From NCBI RefSeq assembly GCF_002140975.2, contig NZ_CP147247.1, positions 1,240,001 to 1,304,000 on the forward strand: 64,000 bases of DNA, written 5' to 3'. Of the stretch, positions 50,967 to 58,908 are shown piece after piece. Position 1 is the stretch's first letter. The number at the start of each line of letters is the position of its first letter. This DNA is from Enterococcus sp. 9E7_DIV0242. GTDB taxonomy: Bacteria > Bacillota > Bacilli > Lactobacillales > Enterococcaceae. Both the position numbers and the translations under genes were made by a program. The notes under the pieces were generated by a model that saw nothing but the letters and a program-made list of their open reading frames with translations, was not told the origin of the DNA and made no database searches.

Positions 50967-52052
50967 ATGACAGCCATCTATAAAAAAATATATTCGGAAA
51001 TAAAACAAAAAATAACTACTGGTGATTACGAGGTGGGAGAGAAGCTCCCAACGGACAAAGAACTAGCTGAGACATATGGTACGAGTGTCATGACCGTCAG
51101 CAAGGCTCTGAATTTATTAAAAAATGAACAGTTGATTTCCAGAAAACCTAAGCTGGGCTCTGTTATTCTACATCATCAAGAATCCACCCAAGAAGTTAGA
51201 CGAATCGGTTTTGTTATTACTGATTTCGGTGACGTTTTTGGAACTGAGATACTAAAAGGGGTCCTTTCATCCGATAAAGATGTGGAAATCGTTCTCAAAA
51301 TTTCTCATGGAAATGTAGAGCTTGAGGAAAGATGTATTATGGAGCTATTAGATTTAAAAGTTTCCGGAATCATTTTGCTGCCTTGTTCGACAAAATTTAT
51401 CTCATCGATCGTATTGAATCTGGTCAGCAAAAATTTCCCACTCGTTGTGCTTGATCGCCCGGTTGATTATATCCCGGCTTCCAGTATTGAAAGTGGTAAT
51501 AAGCAAGGCATGCTTCTCGCAATGAACCATCTTTTTGAAAATGGACACGAGAACATTGCACTGATCAGTTCATCAGATTACGTAAAAAGTGTCTCTGATC
51601 GAATCGAAGGCTATGTCTATTCCTTTTTGACTAGGGAAAAGAAAACCAATGAATCCTATATTTTGAGCAATATTGATTCCACCCTACTCAATTCTGATCA
51701 CAGCGCTGAAAAAGATATCGAGAGGATCGCCGCCTTTTTGGAAGAGCATCCGGAATTGACGGCCATCGTAACCACAGAATACTCGATTGCCAATCTGCTC
51801 TACCGTGTTCTAAAAGAAAAAGGGCTTTCTGTTCCTGACGACCTATCGATCATCTGCTTTGATAGTCCTGAGACCAAGTACTTCCATGAGCTTTACTTTA
51901 CCCATGTGAAGCAGCAACAGTTCAATATGGGACAACAGGCTGTGGACTTGGTTCTGCGAAATGATGAAACCATTCAAAAAATTGTTCTTGATTGTGAGTT
52001 GGTTGAAGGGAACTCTGTCCGAAATATAACTAGTAGTAAATCAAAGAACTGA
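50967..52052 (+). CDS. GntR/LacI hybrid transcriptional regulator (AraR type)
   Basis: 361 residues. The N-terminal winged helix is of the GntR type (IYSEIKQKITTGDYEVGEKLPTDKELAETYGTSVMTVSKALNLL). From about residue 75 comes a LacI-like sugar-binding domain (RIGFVITDFGDVFG, VVLDRPVDYIP, NHLFENGHENIALIS, SIICFDSPETKYF). This fusion is known from AraR and sugar regulators. The start follows GGGAGGGGAG. It is divergent from the ABC/sulfatase cluster and probably represses it until a sugar or its phosphate binds. Its likely terminator now lies beyond the inserted IS element. Confidence 0.93.
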   Translation: MTAIYKKIYSEIKQKITTGDYEVGEKLPTDKELAETYGTSVMTVSKALNLLKNEQLISRKPKLGSVILHHQESTQEVRRIGFVITDFGDVFGTEILKGVLSSDKDVEIVLKISHGNVELEERCIMELLDLKVSGIILLPCSTKFISSIVLNLVSKNFPLVVLDRPVDYIPASSIESGNKQGMLLAMNHLFENGHENIALISSSDYVKSVSDRIEGYVYSFLTREKKTNESYILSNIDSTLLNSDHSAEKDIERIAAFLEEHPELTAIVTTEYSIANLLYRVLKEKGLSVPDDLSIICFDSPETKYFHELYFTHVKQQQFNMGQQAVDLVLRNDETIQKIVLDCELVEGNSVRNITSSKSKN

Positions 52053-52073
52053 GTGACAGTTACTGCTTCCCGT

Positions 52074-52081
52074 TATATTGA
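52074..52081. repeat. 8-bp target-site duplication, left copy
   Basis: TATATTGA lies directly before the left IS end and again directly after the right IS end (53788-53795). ISL3 elements make 8-bp duplications. Confidence 0.92.
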
Positions 52082-52130
52082 GGTTCTATGTCAATTTGTG
52101 TTGGTAGGACAAAAAACTGAATAAAATCGT

Positions 52131-52183
52131 AGAACTTGGAATAAAAATCAGAGACATTCTGGTTTTGTTTCAAGTTCTTTTTT
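52131..52183 (+). terminator. Inward-facing terminator near the left IS end
   Basis: Nested stems AGAACTTG / CAAGTTCT and AAAATCAGA / TCTGGTTTT (with G-U pairs) are followed by TTTTTT on the plus strand. It would stop transcripts that enter the IS from the regulator gene, protecting the transposase from antisense transcription. Confidence 0.7.
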
Positions 52184-52260
52184 AGAAATAGGAGGACTTC
52201 TGCCAATTATCTGGGCAGCTGGCCGGAAGCGACTTGGCAAAAAGCGCCAATTCCATTCCT

Positions 52261-52317
52261 AAATCGAGTCAAAGTAGCTGTACATGTACTTGGATAACAG
52301 CTACTAATTCCCGATTT
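52261..52317. repeat. Long hairpin in the IS non-coding end
   Basis: AAATCG..GTAGCTGT (52261-52281) pairs with ACAGCTAC..CGATTT (52297-52317) around an internal loop. No T-tract follows. It lies between the inward terminator and the transposase gene end. Confidence 0.6.
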
Positions 52318-52356
52318 ACCTTTATAGCTGCAGAGATATTGGTTGTGAGCCTCCTT

Positions 52357-53643
52357 TTAATCTTGAGAAAAAACAAGACCTTGAACAATGTAAATACGTG
52401 AACGAAAATGATAGAAATTGCGGTAGCCATAAGCCACTCGTTTGATTACCTTAATCTTGTTGTTCAACCCTTCTGTAATGCCATTAGAAAAAGAAAAACT
52501 GAACGCATTGGTAATTCCTTGTCTGTGCTTCTTGAAGAATCTCAATTTCTTTTTGAACCAGAAAGGCAGTCGGGGATCTAGTGTATCAAGTTCTTCAAAG
52601 AAACGCTTGGCGTCTCGATGAGTAAAGGCATATTTGAGAAATTGAACAGTATCGTAAGCAATGCGCAAGGTTGAATCATAGCTGAGTAATTCATCGACAA
52701 TATCTGTTTGAGTTAATGGACGTTTGAACAGTGAATGATAGGGACGATGTTGACTATCAAGTTCAGAGGAATCTTTTAAGAGTAACTTCCAATACCGTTT
52801 GAGTCGACGATATTGCTTCTGTTCTAGCGGTGAGGAATGCCGAAAGGCATTCATTGTCTTTATCCGCAGTTGATTTAACGCTCGATTCATCTGTTGGACA
52901 ATGTGGAATCGGTCAGTGACGAGTTGGGCATTTGGAAACACAGACTTGAGTAATTGATCATAGCTCGCATTCATGTCCATGACCAGGTACTTTACGTTTT
53001 CTCGAGCTTCTTTTGTGTAACGCATAAAGTGTCGGGTTAAGTGTGTTAACCGTCGGTCTTCAAGGACTTCAAGAATCTTGTTGGTTTCTCCATTAACACA
53101 AATAAAACTCATGGCTCCTTCACAAGATTTCATTGATTTGAATTCATCAATACATAAAATTTTTGGAAGAAATCGCCAGTTTGGAGAATAAGAAGTAGCT
53201 AGCTCTTCCATTAAGCGAAGAACCGTCACGTCTGAAACGAAATGTTTTTGGGCAATCTCTTTCCTAGAAACATTTTTCTTTAAATCAAGCATGATTTGGA
53301 GACAGAGCTGCTTCGATAAATGATGATGCTCTTCAACTAACTCTGTTTGAGCGTGAAAAGTAGCGTGACACTCATGACAACGAAAGCGTGAACGTTTCAG
53401 CTCCAATAATGTCAAGCGACCATTAAAAACAGGTAATTGAGTATATGTCCGATGGTAACCGTTTTTGATGATCTGTCCTTGATTTTTAATGCCACAGTTT
53501 CTACAATGTGTAGGTATATACGTAAGTGTTGCTTTGATGACCTGAGCCTTAACACCTTTTGAATGACTGTATTCAAGCCAATTCTCTCCAAAGGAGAGAT
53601 GTTTATCTGTTAGTCCAAGCAATAATCTGGTATTCTTATCCAT
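52357..53643 (-). CDS. ISL3-family transposase
   Basis: About 428 residues. An N-terminal zinc ribbon (CRNCGIKNQG then CHECHATF) is followed by a helix-turn-helix (RKEIAQKHFVSDVTVLRLM), then the DDE domain: CIDEFKS, YLVMDMNASY and NGITEGLNNKIKVIKR supply the three acidic residues. Length and order are those of functional ISL3 transposases. The ATG at 53643 after AAAGG is preferred over the one at 53688, which has no ribosome site. No frameshift is visible. Confidence 0.95.
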   Translation of the reverse strand: MDKNTRLLLGLTDKHLSFGENWLEYSHSKGVKAQVIKATLTYIPTHCRNCGIKNQGQIIKNGYHRTYTQLPVFNGRLTLLELKRSRFRCHECHATFHAQTELVEEHHHLSKQLCLQIMLDLKKNVSRKEIAQKHFVSDVTVLRLMEELATSYSPNWRFLPKILCIDEFKSMKSCEGAMSFICVNGETNKILEVLEDRRLTHLTRHFMRYTKEARENVKYLVMDMNASYDQLLKSVFPNAQLVTDRFHIVQQMNRALNQLRIKTMNAFRHSSPLEQKQYRRLKRYWKLLLKDSSELDSQHRPYHSLFKRPLTQTDIVDELLSYDSTLRIAYDTVQFLKYAFTHRDAKRFFEELDTLDPRLPFWFKKKLRFFKKHRQGITNAFSFSFSNGITEGLNNKIKVIKRVAYGYRNFYHFRSRIYIVQGLVFSQD

Positions 53644-53787
53644 AGAGGAACAACCTTTCTGATGATTTGTGGTTTTAGACGATTTCATTTTATCAGTTTG
53701 TTGTTCCTTTTTTGTGTTTGAACACTCAAAAAAATGCTGGTGAGTTTTCCTTTAGGAATTTCCACCAACACAATATATTGTAGAACC

Positions 53788-53795
53788 TATATTGA
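53788..53795. repeat. 8-bp target-site duplication, right copy
   Basis: TATATTGA, identical to 52074-52081, directly follows the right IS end. Confidence 0.92.
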
Positions 53796-53810
53796 TCCTA
53801 GTTACATGAC

Positions 53811-53858
53811 AAAAATACCAGTTAAAGCACAATGCTCTAGCTGGTATTTTTATTTTTT
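53811..53858. terminator. Terminator originally following the GntR-type gene
   Basis: AAAAATACCAG and CTGGTATTTTT form an 11-bp stem with T-runs on both strands. If the IS and one copy of its target duplication are removed, this hairpin falls about 45 bp after the regulator stop codon. It may also end the DUF2238-like gene on the other strand. Confidence 0.85.
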
Positions 53859-53935
53859 ATGAAAAGCGATTAGTCGGCCTCCACACCGAGGCACTTTGAT
53901 ACTTATGTTTACAGTCAAACACATTAAAAACAGCA

Positions 53936-54607
53936 CTAGTTTTCGCCCAATAAGCGACTTTGGATTTTCTCTTGTCTTTTCTGATGAAGATACCCAATAG
54001 CGACAACAATTAATGTCCCTGCCAGATTGACCATGATGTCCTGCATCGTATCACTTAAGGCTTCATGCCCTGCAAGAATCTCACCCTCTACTGTCATAAA
54101 TTTCTGCATATTGGTCTTTAAAATATGATCGGCTAAATACTCATAGACCTCCCATAGCACCCCACAGGTCGTCGCAAAACAGAAAGCAAACAGGCTGACA
54201 AAAAAAGGACTGAGGCGAACGGTATTTCGCTTGCTCCTACTGATAAAATCAACAATCAAAAAGCCTAATGCACTAAGCATCCCTGCACTGAAACCATGAA
54301 GGATCATGTCCCAAAATGGGATCTTATAATAGAAATTCTGTACCTCACCTAGATAAATCGCGCAAAACAGAAAAATAAAGTAGATGATCTCCATCAAATC
54401 AGGAATATCGATTCCATACATTTTCTCAACTCGATAAGGGATAAATATAACGATCATCCCTACAACACATTGCAAAATCATCAACACATAGTCACTTTTT
54501 ACCAATTCATATTCCTTATTGGAACTGCCAGATGATGCACTTTGAAACATAATTATCGCATAAACAACCGAAACTGCCAGTAGACAAAATACGATGATAA
54601 AAATCAA
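53936..54607 (-). CDS. DUF2238 (YjdF)-like integral membrane protein; start possibly frameshifted
   Basis: The open frame of about 223 residues has six or so membrane helices. Polar positions are conserved as in the YjdF family: WDMILHGFSAGM, CGVLWEVYEYLADH, and HEALSDTMQDIMVNLAGT. Function unknown. The frame can start at a TTG (54607) with no good ribosome site. A strong AAAAGGAGTGA site with an ATG at 54653 lies upstream, but that ATG is one base out of frame and hits TAA after four codons. Read in the gene's own frame, the skipped part would give SIDKKKSRLDKRKNLIFIIV, a natural basic start to a membrane protein. A one-base indel is therefore likely, either real or a sequencing error. Confidence 0.7.
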   Translation of the reverse strand: MIFIIVFCLLAVSVVYAIIMFQSASSGSSNKEYELVKSDYVLMILQCVVGMIVIFIPYRVEKMYGIDIPDLMEIIYFIFLFCAIYLGEVQNFYYKIPFWDMILHGFSAGMLSALGFLIVDFISRSKRNTVRLSPFFVSLFAFCFATTCGVLWEVYEYLADHILKTNMQKFMTVEGEILAGHEALSDTMQDIMVNLAGTLIVVAIGYLHQKRQEKIQSRLLGEN

Positions 54608-54777
54608 ATTTTTTCGTTTATCCAGCCTTGATTTCTTCTTATCGATGGATCATTCACTCCTTTTCTATTTTCTCTATTCAATGATAGCACACTTAGACAA
54701 CGGAAAAAATCTCATTACGCATTTCACCTTATTCTTGTGTTGTTTTCCAAAACGTAGAAACCATCTGTATCTCTTCC

Positions 54778-55353
54778 CTATTTTTGCTGATTCTGCTCCT
54801 CAATGACCGTCAACGCTTTCGAGTAATCCTCATTTTTACTGCCATCAATATTATCTGGAATCAATACATAACCGAACCTTTGATAGAGCTTAATGGCTAC
54901 GTGGCTCCAAGTTTGAGTATGCAAATAAACCGTTTTTTCAGGCTCAAGCTCAGAAAAGCGTGCCGTTACATTTGCCACGAGCGCTGCAGCAAGACCATTT
55001 CCTTGGTACTCCGGTTTGACTGCCAACCAATGCAACAACGGAACAGACTGACCATTCACAGCCTTCCACCAAGCTGTACAGGTCGCTACCTTCTCGCCTC
55101 TATCATTTTCCACAAACAGCATCCGCTGAGTCAGCTGTTCAGGAAACGGAGCGAAGGCTTTGTCAAAATAGGCCAATGCCTCCTGTTCCTCTGAAAACTC
55201 CAACACAGCAGTTTCAATCTGCGCCCACTCTGCTTCGTCGCCTTCCTGATAAAAAGCAAAATGAAAGCCGTCCGGCAAGCTCACTGATTGTACTGATTCA
55301 GAAACCGGACGTGCCATCCATACCTCATAATAAGGGATCGTTTTATCTAGCAT
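54778..55353 (-). CDS. GNAT-family N-acetyltransferase
   Basis: 191 residues. The acetyl-CoA-binding core is LHWLAVKPEYQGNGLAAALVANV, with the Q-x-x-G-x-A motif, followed by VYLHTQTWSHVAIKLYQRFGYVL. An N-terminal arm of about 100 residues precedes it. Acceptor unknown. The ATG follows GAGAGGAG. It is upstream of and codirectional with the DUF2238-like gene but 170 bp apart. Downstream, 54608-54777 shows no clear terminator. Confidence 0.88.
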   Translation of the reverse strand: MLDKTIPYYEVWMARPVSESVQSVSLPDGFHFAFYQEGDEAEWAQIETAVLEFSEEQEALAYFDKAFAPFPEQLTQRMLFVENDRGEKVATCTAWWKAVNGQSVPLLHWLAVKPEYQGNGLAAALVANVTARFSELEPEKTVYLHTQTWSHVAIKLYQRFGYVLIPDNIDGSKNEDYSKALTVIEEQNQQK

Positions 55354-55487
55354 TTTTTTCGTCTCCTCTCATCTTTTTTAGACTTACATTCAGTATACAC
55401 TGCTTCTCCGTTTTCTTAAAAAAACACGTGAGCAAGATAGCTAAAAAAGTAGGAAAGCACTCCCCTTTCAATTATCTCCTGACAAAA

Positions 55488-55519
55488 AAAGGACTGTGAC
55501 ATTAATGCCTCAGTCCTTT
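55488..55519 (-). terminator. Terminator of the FMN-binding-type lipoprotein gene
   Basis: AAAGGACTG (55488-55496) and CAGTCCTTT (55511-55519) pair, with a run of Ts following on the minus strand. It lies about 125 bp after the lipoprotein stop codon; the space between has no gene. Confidence 0.8.
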
Positions 55520-55643
55520 AAAACTAGTTAGACGGTGTTCCAGAAGCAGCTTCTGTCACAACCTCCTCATTTATTCATAATTAGGAAAACACACGATTTG
55601 ACTACAGTTTAAAGCATTAGTTAGACGCTTTTCTTACAGCCTC

Positions 55644-56786
55644 TTATTTCACTGCTTTCATTGCATCAATAACTGCTTGCAGGTAGCCTGATGTGTCAGA
55701 GAAGGTTGCTCCTGTCACGACATCTGCCGGGCTATCATCTTCACCTAAAGCATCCAGTTCTTTTACTGAAGCTTCTAGCTCAGAAACAGTTTTTCCTAGA
55801 GCAAATTCAGCGATTGCATCCATGCTGTCTGCCCAATCTTGAGACGCGCCACCTTTATCTGCCATCAGTTTAGAGTATGCGTCATTGTTCGCTTCTTTTG
55901 AAGACAATACTAAGCCTTCTTGAACATCTGCCCCAAAGTCAGCATCAGAATTTGGCACACCGCCAAATGATGCTGGATCAACGTATTGGAATTCATCCAA
56001 TGAAACAGCCGCCAATTTATCACCATCTAAAGCTACAGTTGTCACAGAGAATGATTTATCTCCATGAGGTGCACCCAATACTTGTGCTTCTTTCAAGTCT
56101 TCTGTAGAAGTCTTGATTCCTGTAGAAATTGCTCCTTTGGTTGCTGCATCAATGATTGCTTGCAAGTAGCCTGATGTATCAGAGAAGGTTGCTCCTGTCA
56201 CAACATCTGCTGGACTGTCATCTTCACCCAAAGCATCTAATTCTTTCACAGTATCTTCCAATTCTGATACTGTTTTGCCTACAGCAAATGCAGTAATAGC
56301 ATCCATGCTTTCCGCCCAGCCTTGAGACGCGCCACCTTTATCTGCCATCATTTCTGAATAAGCTTTATCATTTTCACGTTTGCTAGACAATACTGTATCT
56401 GTTGGATAGTTTTCGCCAAATGCACCATCAGAGTTCGGTACGCCAGTAAAATCATCTGGAGAAACATATTGGAATTCATCTAATTGAACAGCTAAAATTT
56501 TATCACCGTTCATTGTCACGTTCGTTACAGCAAAGGATTTTGTCCCATGTGGTGCTGTAAGTAATTGTCTCATATACACTGTGCCTTCAGCTGGTGCTGA
56601 ATCTTTTGTACTACCGTCTGCGATAGTTACATCCGCTGCTGCAGTGCTACTGCTTTCTGTTGTAGCGGAACTGCTTTGTGCTGTTGAAGAACTTGAGCTT
56701 GCAGTTTCTTTTTTGTCATCCGCGGAACAACCAGTAGCCGCTAATAATGCCAATAAAATTGCTGTTGTTAAAGTAATCTTTTTCAT
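55644..56786 (-). CDS. Lipoprotein with two FMN-attachment-type modules (PplA-like)
   Basis: 380 residues. A lipoprotein signal peptide ends at Cys20 (LLAATGC), then comes a Ser/Ala/Thr-rich linker to about 65, then two homologous modules about 161 residues apart (about 75-220 and 235-380). Each module ends SPADVVTGATFSDTSGYLQA; TGAT (T197-T200 and T358-T361) resembles the D-x-x-T-G-A-T/S site at which ApbE-type enzymes attach FMN through a threonine. Listeria PplA, an extracellular electron-transfer lipoprotein, also has two such modules. The modules are nearly identical, so a recent duplication is likely. No ApbE or NDH-2 gene lies nearby. The signal-peptide tail is hydrophobic, as in enterococcal pheromone precursors. 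FMN binding is inferred. Confidence 0.75.
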   Translation of the reverse strand: MKKITLTTAILLALLAATGCSADDKKETASSSSSTAQSSSATTESSSTAAADVTIADGSTKDSAPAEGTVYMRQLLTAPHGTKSFAVTNVTMNGDKILAVQLDEFQYVSPDDFTGVPNSDGAFGENYPTDTVLSSKRENDKAYSEMMADKGGASQGWAESMDAITAFAVGKTVSELEDTVKELDALGEDDSPADVVTGATFSDTSGYLQAIIDAATKGAISTGIKTSTEDLKEAQVLGAPHGDKSFSVTTVALDGDKLAAVSLDEFQYVDPASFGGVPNSDADFGADVQEGLVLSSKEANNDAYSKLMADKGGASQDWADSMDAIAEFALGKTVSELEASVKELDALGEDDSPADVVTGATFSDTSGYLQAVIDAMKAVK

Positions 56787-57004
56787 ATAATATTGCCCCC
56801 TAAAATAATTATATTACCATTGTTCATTATATCACATTAAGATAACAGCCTCTACTATCTTTAAAGCGTTTTCTCTATTTGAAAAATGATTTCTAAAAAT
56901 AACAGAATTTACCGAATTTTCTGTCAACTTCCACAACCCACTATCCATCGTATTTCTTACCTGTTGTTCATCTATTTAAACAGCTAGAAGGTACAAATAA
57001 AAAG

Positions 57005-57039
57005 AAAAAAAGAACTGCAAAATAACACAGTTCTTTTTT
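57005..57039. terminator. Bidirectional terminator after the second ABC exporter operon
   Basis: AAAAAAAGAACTG and CAGTTCTTTTTT form a stem of 12-13 bp with a 10-base loop. It lies 15 bp after the ABC gene stop on the minus strand. The remaining gap up to 56787 shows nothing else clear. Confidence 0.9.
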
Positions 57040-57054
57040 CTTTTCACGTTTTAT

Positions 57055-58893
57055 TTATTCTGTTAGTTCTTCAAATTGCGAGTTATAGAGTGACGCATAG
57101 AAGCCACCTTGTTCAAGCAATTCTTCGTGTGTTCCCTGTTCCTTGATATCGCCACCCTGCATATAAAGAATCTTATCTGCATCCTTGATAGTTGATAGAC
57201 GATGGGCGATAACGAATGACGTCCGGCCTGCCATCAGGTTATTCATTGCTTCCTGAATCATTCCTTCTGTCCTTGTATCTACGGAGGAAGTAGCTTCATC
57301 CAAAATCAGGATCGGTTTATCCGCTAAAATCGCACGAGCGATTGTCAACAGTTGCTTCTGACCTTGAGAAATATTGGATGATTCTTCATTCAGCTCCATC
57401 TCATACCCACCAGGTAATGTTTGAATAAAGTGATGAACATGGGCTGCTTTTGCCGCAGCATAAACTTCTTCATCTGTCGCATCCAAACGACCATATCGCA
57501 AGTTTTCCATGATTGTTCCTTTGAACAGCCAAGTGTCCTGCAAGACCATCCCAATATTCTGACGAAGATCCGCACGATTAAAATCTTTGATATTGTGCCC
57601 ATCGATTTTGATAGCACCTGAATTGACATCGTAAAAGCGCATCAGTAATTTTACCATTGTCGTCTTACCGGCACCCGTTGGACCAACAATCGCAACTGTT
57701 TGTCCTGGATCGACATGCGTACTGAAGTCGTTAATAACGATTTTATCCGGTGTATAGCCAAAATGAACATGATCAAAATCGACCATCCCTTGGGCTTTGT
57801 CGATCTTCACTGGATTTTCAACCGTTTGATCTTCTTCCTCTTCTTCCAAGAATTCAAAGACACGTTCTGCAGCTGCTGCCATGGATTGCAGCATATTTGA
57901 TACCTGTGCCAATTGAGCAATTGGTTGTGTCAAGTTACGCACGTATTGGATAAACGCTTGAATATCCCCAACTGTGATTGACCCATTATATGCCATGATC
58001 CCACCGAAGATTGCTACGGCAACATAGCCAAGGTTTCCAACAAAGTTCATGATTGGCTGCATCAAACCAGAAAGAAATTGTGATTTCCATGCAGATTTGA
58101 ACAAGACATCATTTTGCTTTTTAAATTCATTCAGCGAATTCTCTTCATCATTAAACAGACGAACAATATTGTACCCACCGATTGTTTCTTCTACTTTACC
58201 ATTGATGACCCCAAGGTATTCTTGTTGGGTCTTAAAGTATTTTTGTGAGTTTTTTACAACGATCATAATCAAAATAAATGAAATCGGTACGATCAAAACA
58301 GCGATACCTGTCATTTTAACAGAAATCGATAGCATCATAACGATGACACCGACGATTGTAAATACAGAGGTGATCAACTGTGTGATCGACTGGTTCAGTG
58401 ATTGCCCCAAGGTATCCACATCATTGGTGATACGTGACAAAACTTCCCCTGTTGTCCGACTTTCAAAATAGTTCATCGGCATGCGATCGATTTTTTCGGA
58501 AATCTCTTTACGCATACGATACGTAATTTTCTGAGAAATCGTAGACATGATCCAGCCTTGCATAATTCCAAACAGTGCTGCTACAAGATAGAGTCCCAAC
58601 ATGAAAAGAAGAATACCGCCAACTTTTTCAAAGTCGATTCCACCTGTTCCCTGATATTTCTTGATCAAGCCATCAAATAATTCTGTAATAGCGGATGATA
58701 AGATTTTCGGTCCCCATATATTAAATACTGTTGAGGCAGCAGCAAAGATCATTACAAAGAAAACGGGTATTTTATATGCTCCAATATAGGAAACCAATTT
58801 CTTGATCGTCCCTTTGAAGTCTTTCGCTTTTTCAACTGGAGCAATTTGTCCAGGACCGCCGCCGCGAGGGCGTTTTTGTTTTTCTTCTGCCAT
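57055..58893 (-). CDS. Heterodimeric ABC multidrug exporter, half with intact catalytic site (second copy)
   Basis: 612 residues: a basic N-terminus (KRPRGGGPG), six helices and the ATP-binding domain. Walker A is GPTGAGKTT, the signature is ISQGQKQ (non-canonical), Walker B is LILDEATSSVD with the catalytic Glu, and the H-loop is IAHRLSTI. It pairs with the gene 15 bp upstream. It is a paralogue of the 31785-33590 gene, with the same order of halves and the same MarR-first operon plan. Start follows GGAGGAG. Confidence 0.93.
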   Translation of the reverse strand: MAEEKQKRPRGGGPGQIAPVEKAKDFKGTIKKLVSYIGAYKIPVFFVMIFAAASTVFNIWGPKILSSAITELFDGLIKKYQGTGGIDFEKVGGILLFMLGLYLVAALFGIMQGWIMSTISQKITYRMRKEISEKIDRMPMNYFESRTTGEVLSRITNDVDTLGQSLNQSITQLITSVFTIVGVIVMMLSISVKMTGIAVLIVPISFILIMIVVKNSQKYFKTQQEYLGVINGKVEETIGGYNIVRLFNDEENSLNEFKKQNDVLFKSAWKSQFLSGLMQPIMNFVGNLGYVAVAIFGGIMAYNGSITVGDIQAFIQYVRNLTQPIAQLAQVSNMLQSMAAAAERVFEFLEEEEEDQTVENPVKIDKAQGMVDFDHVHFGYTPDKIVINDFSTHVDPGQTVAIVGPTGAGKTTMVKLLMRFYDVNSGAIKIDGHNIKDFNRADLRQNIGMVLQDTWLFKGTIMENLRYGRLDATDEEVYAAAKAAHVHHFIQTLPGGYEMELNEESSNISQGQKQLLTIARAILADKPILILDEATSSVDTRTEGMIQEAMNNLMAGRTSFVIAHRLSTIKDADKILYMQGGDIKEQGTHEELLEQGGFYASLYNSQFEELTE

Positions 58894-58908
58894 TCTGTTT
58901 GCTCCTCC

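Larger units (their letters stand above)
52082..53787 (-). mobile_element. Intact ISL3-family insertion sequence, 1706 bp
   Basis: The ends are imperfect inverted repeats: GGTTCTATGTC..TTGTGTTGGT (left) and the complement of ..ACCAACACAATATATTGTAGAACC (right). It encodes one transposase on the minus strand with full DDE residues. An 8-bp direct repeat, TATATTGA, flanks both ends, so it transposed here as a unit and fairly recently. About 270 bp at the left end carry no gene but strong hairpins. Confidence 0.93.

Noticed and set aside
52357..53643. Decayed transposase
   Set aside because: All three catalytic acids, the zinc ribbon, both ends and the target duplication are intact.
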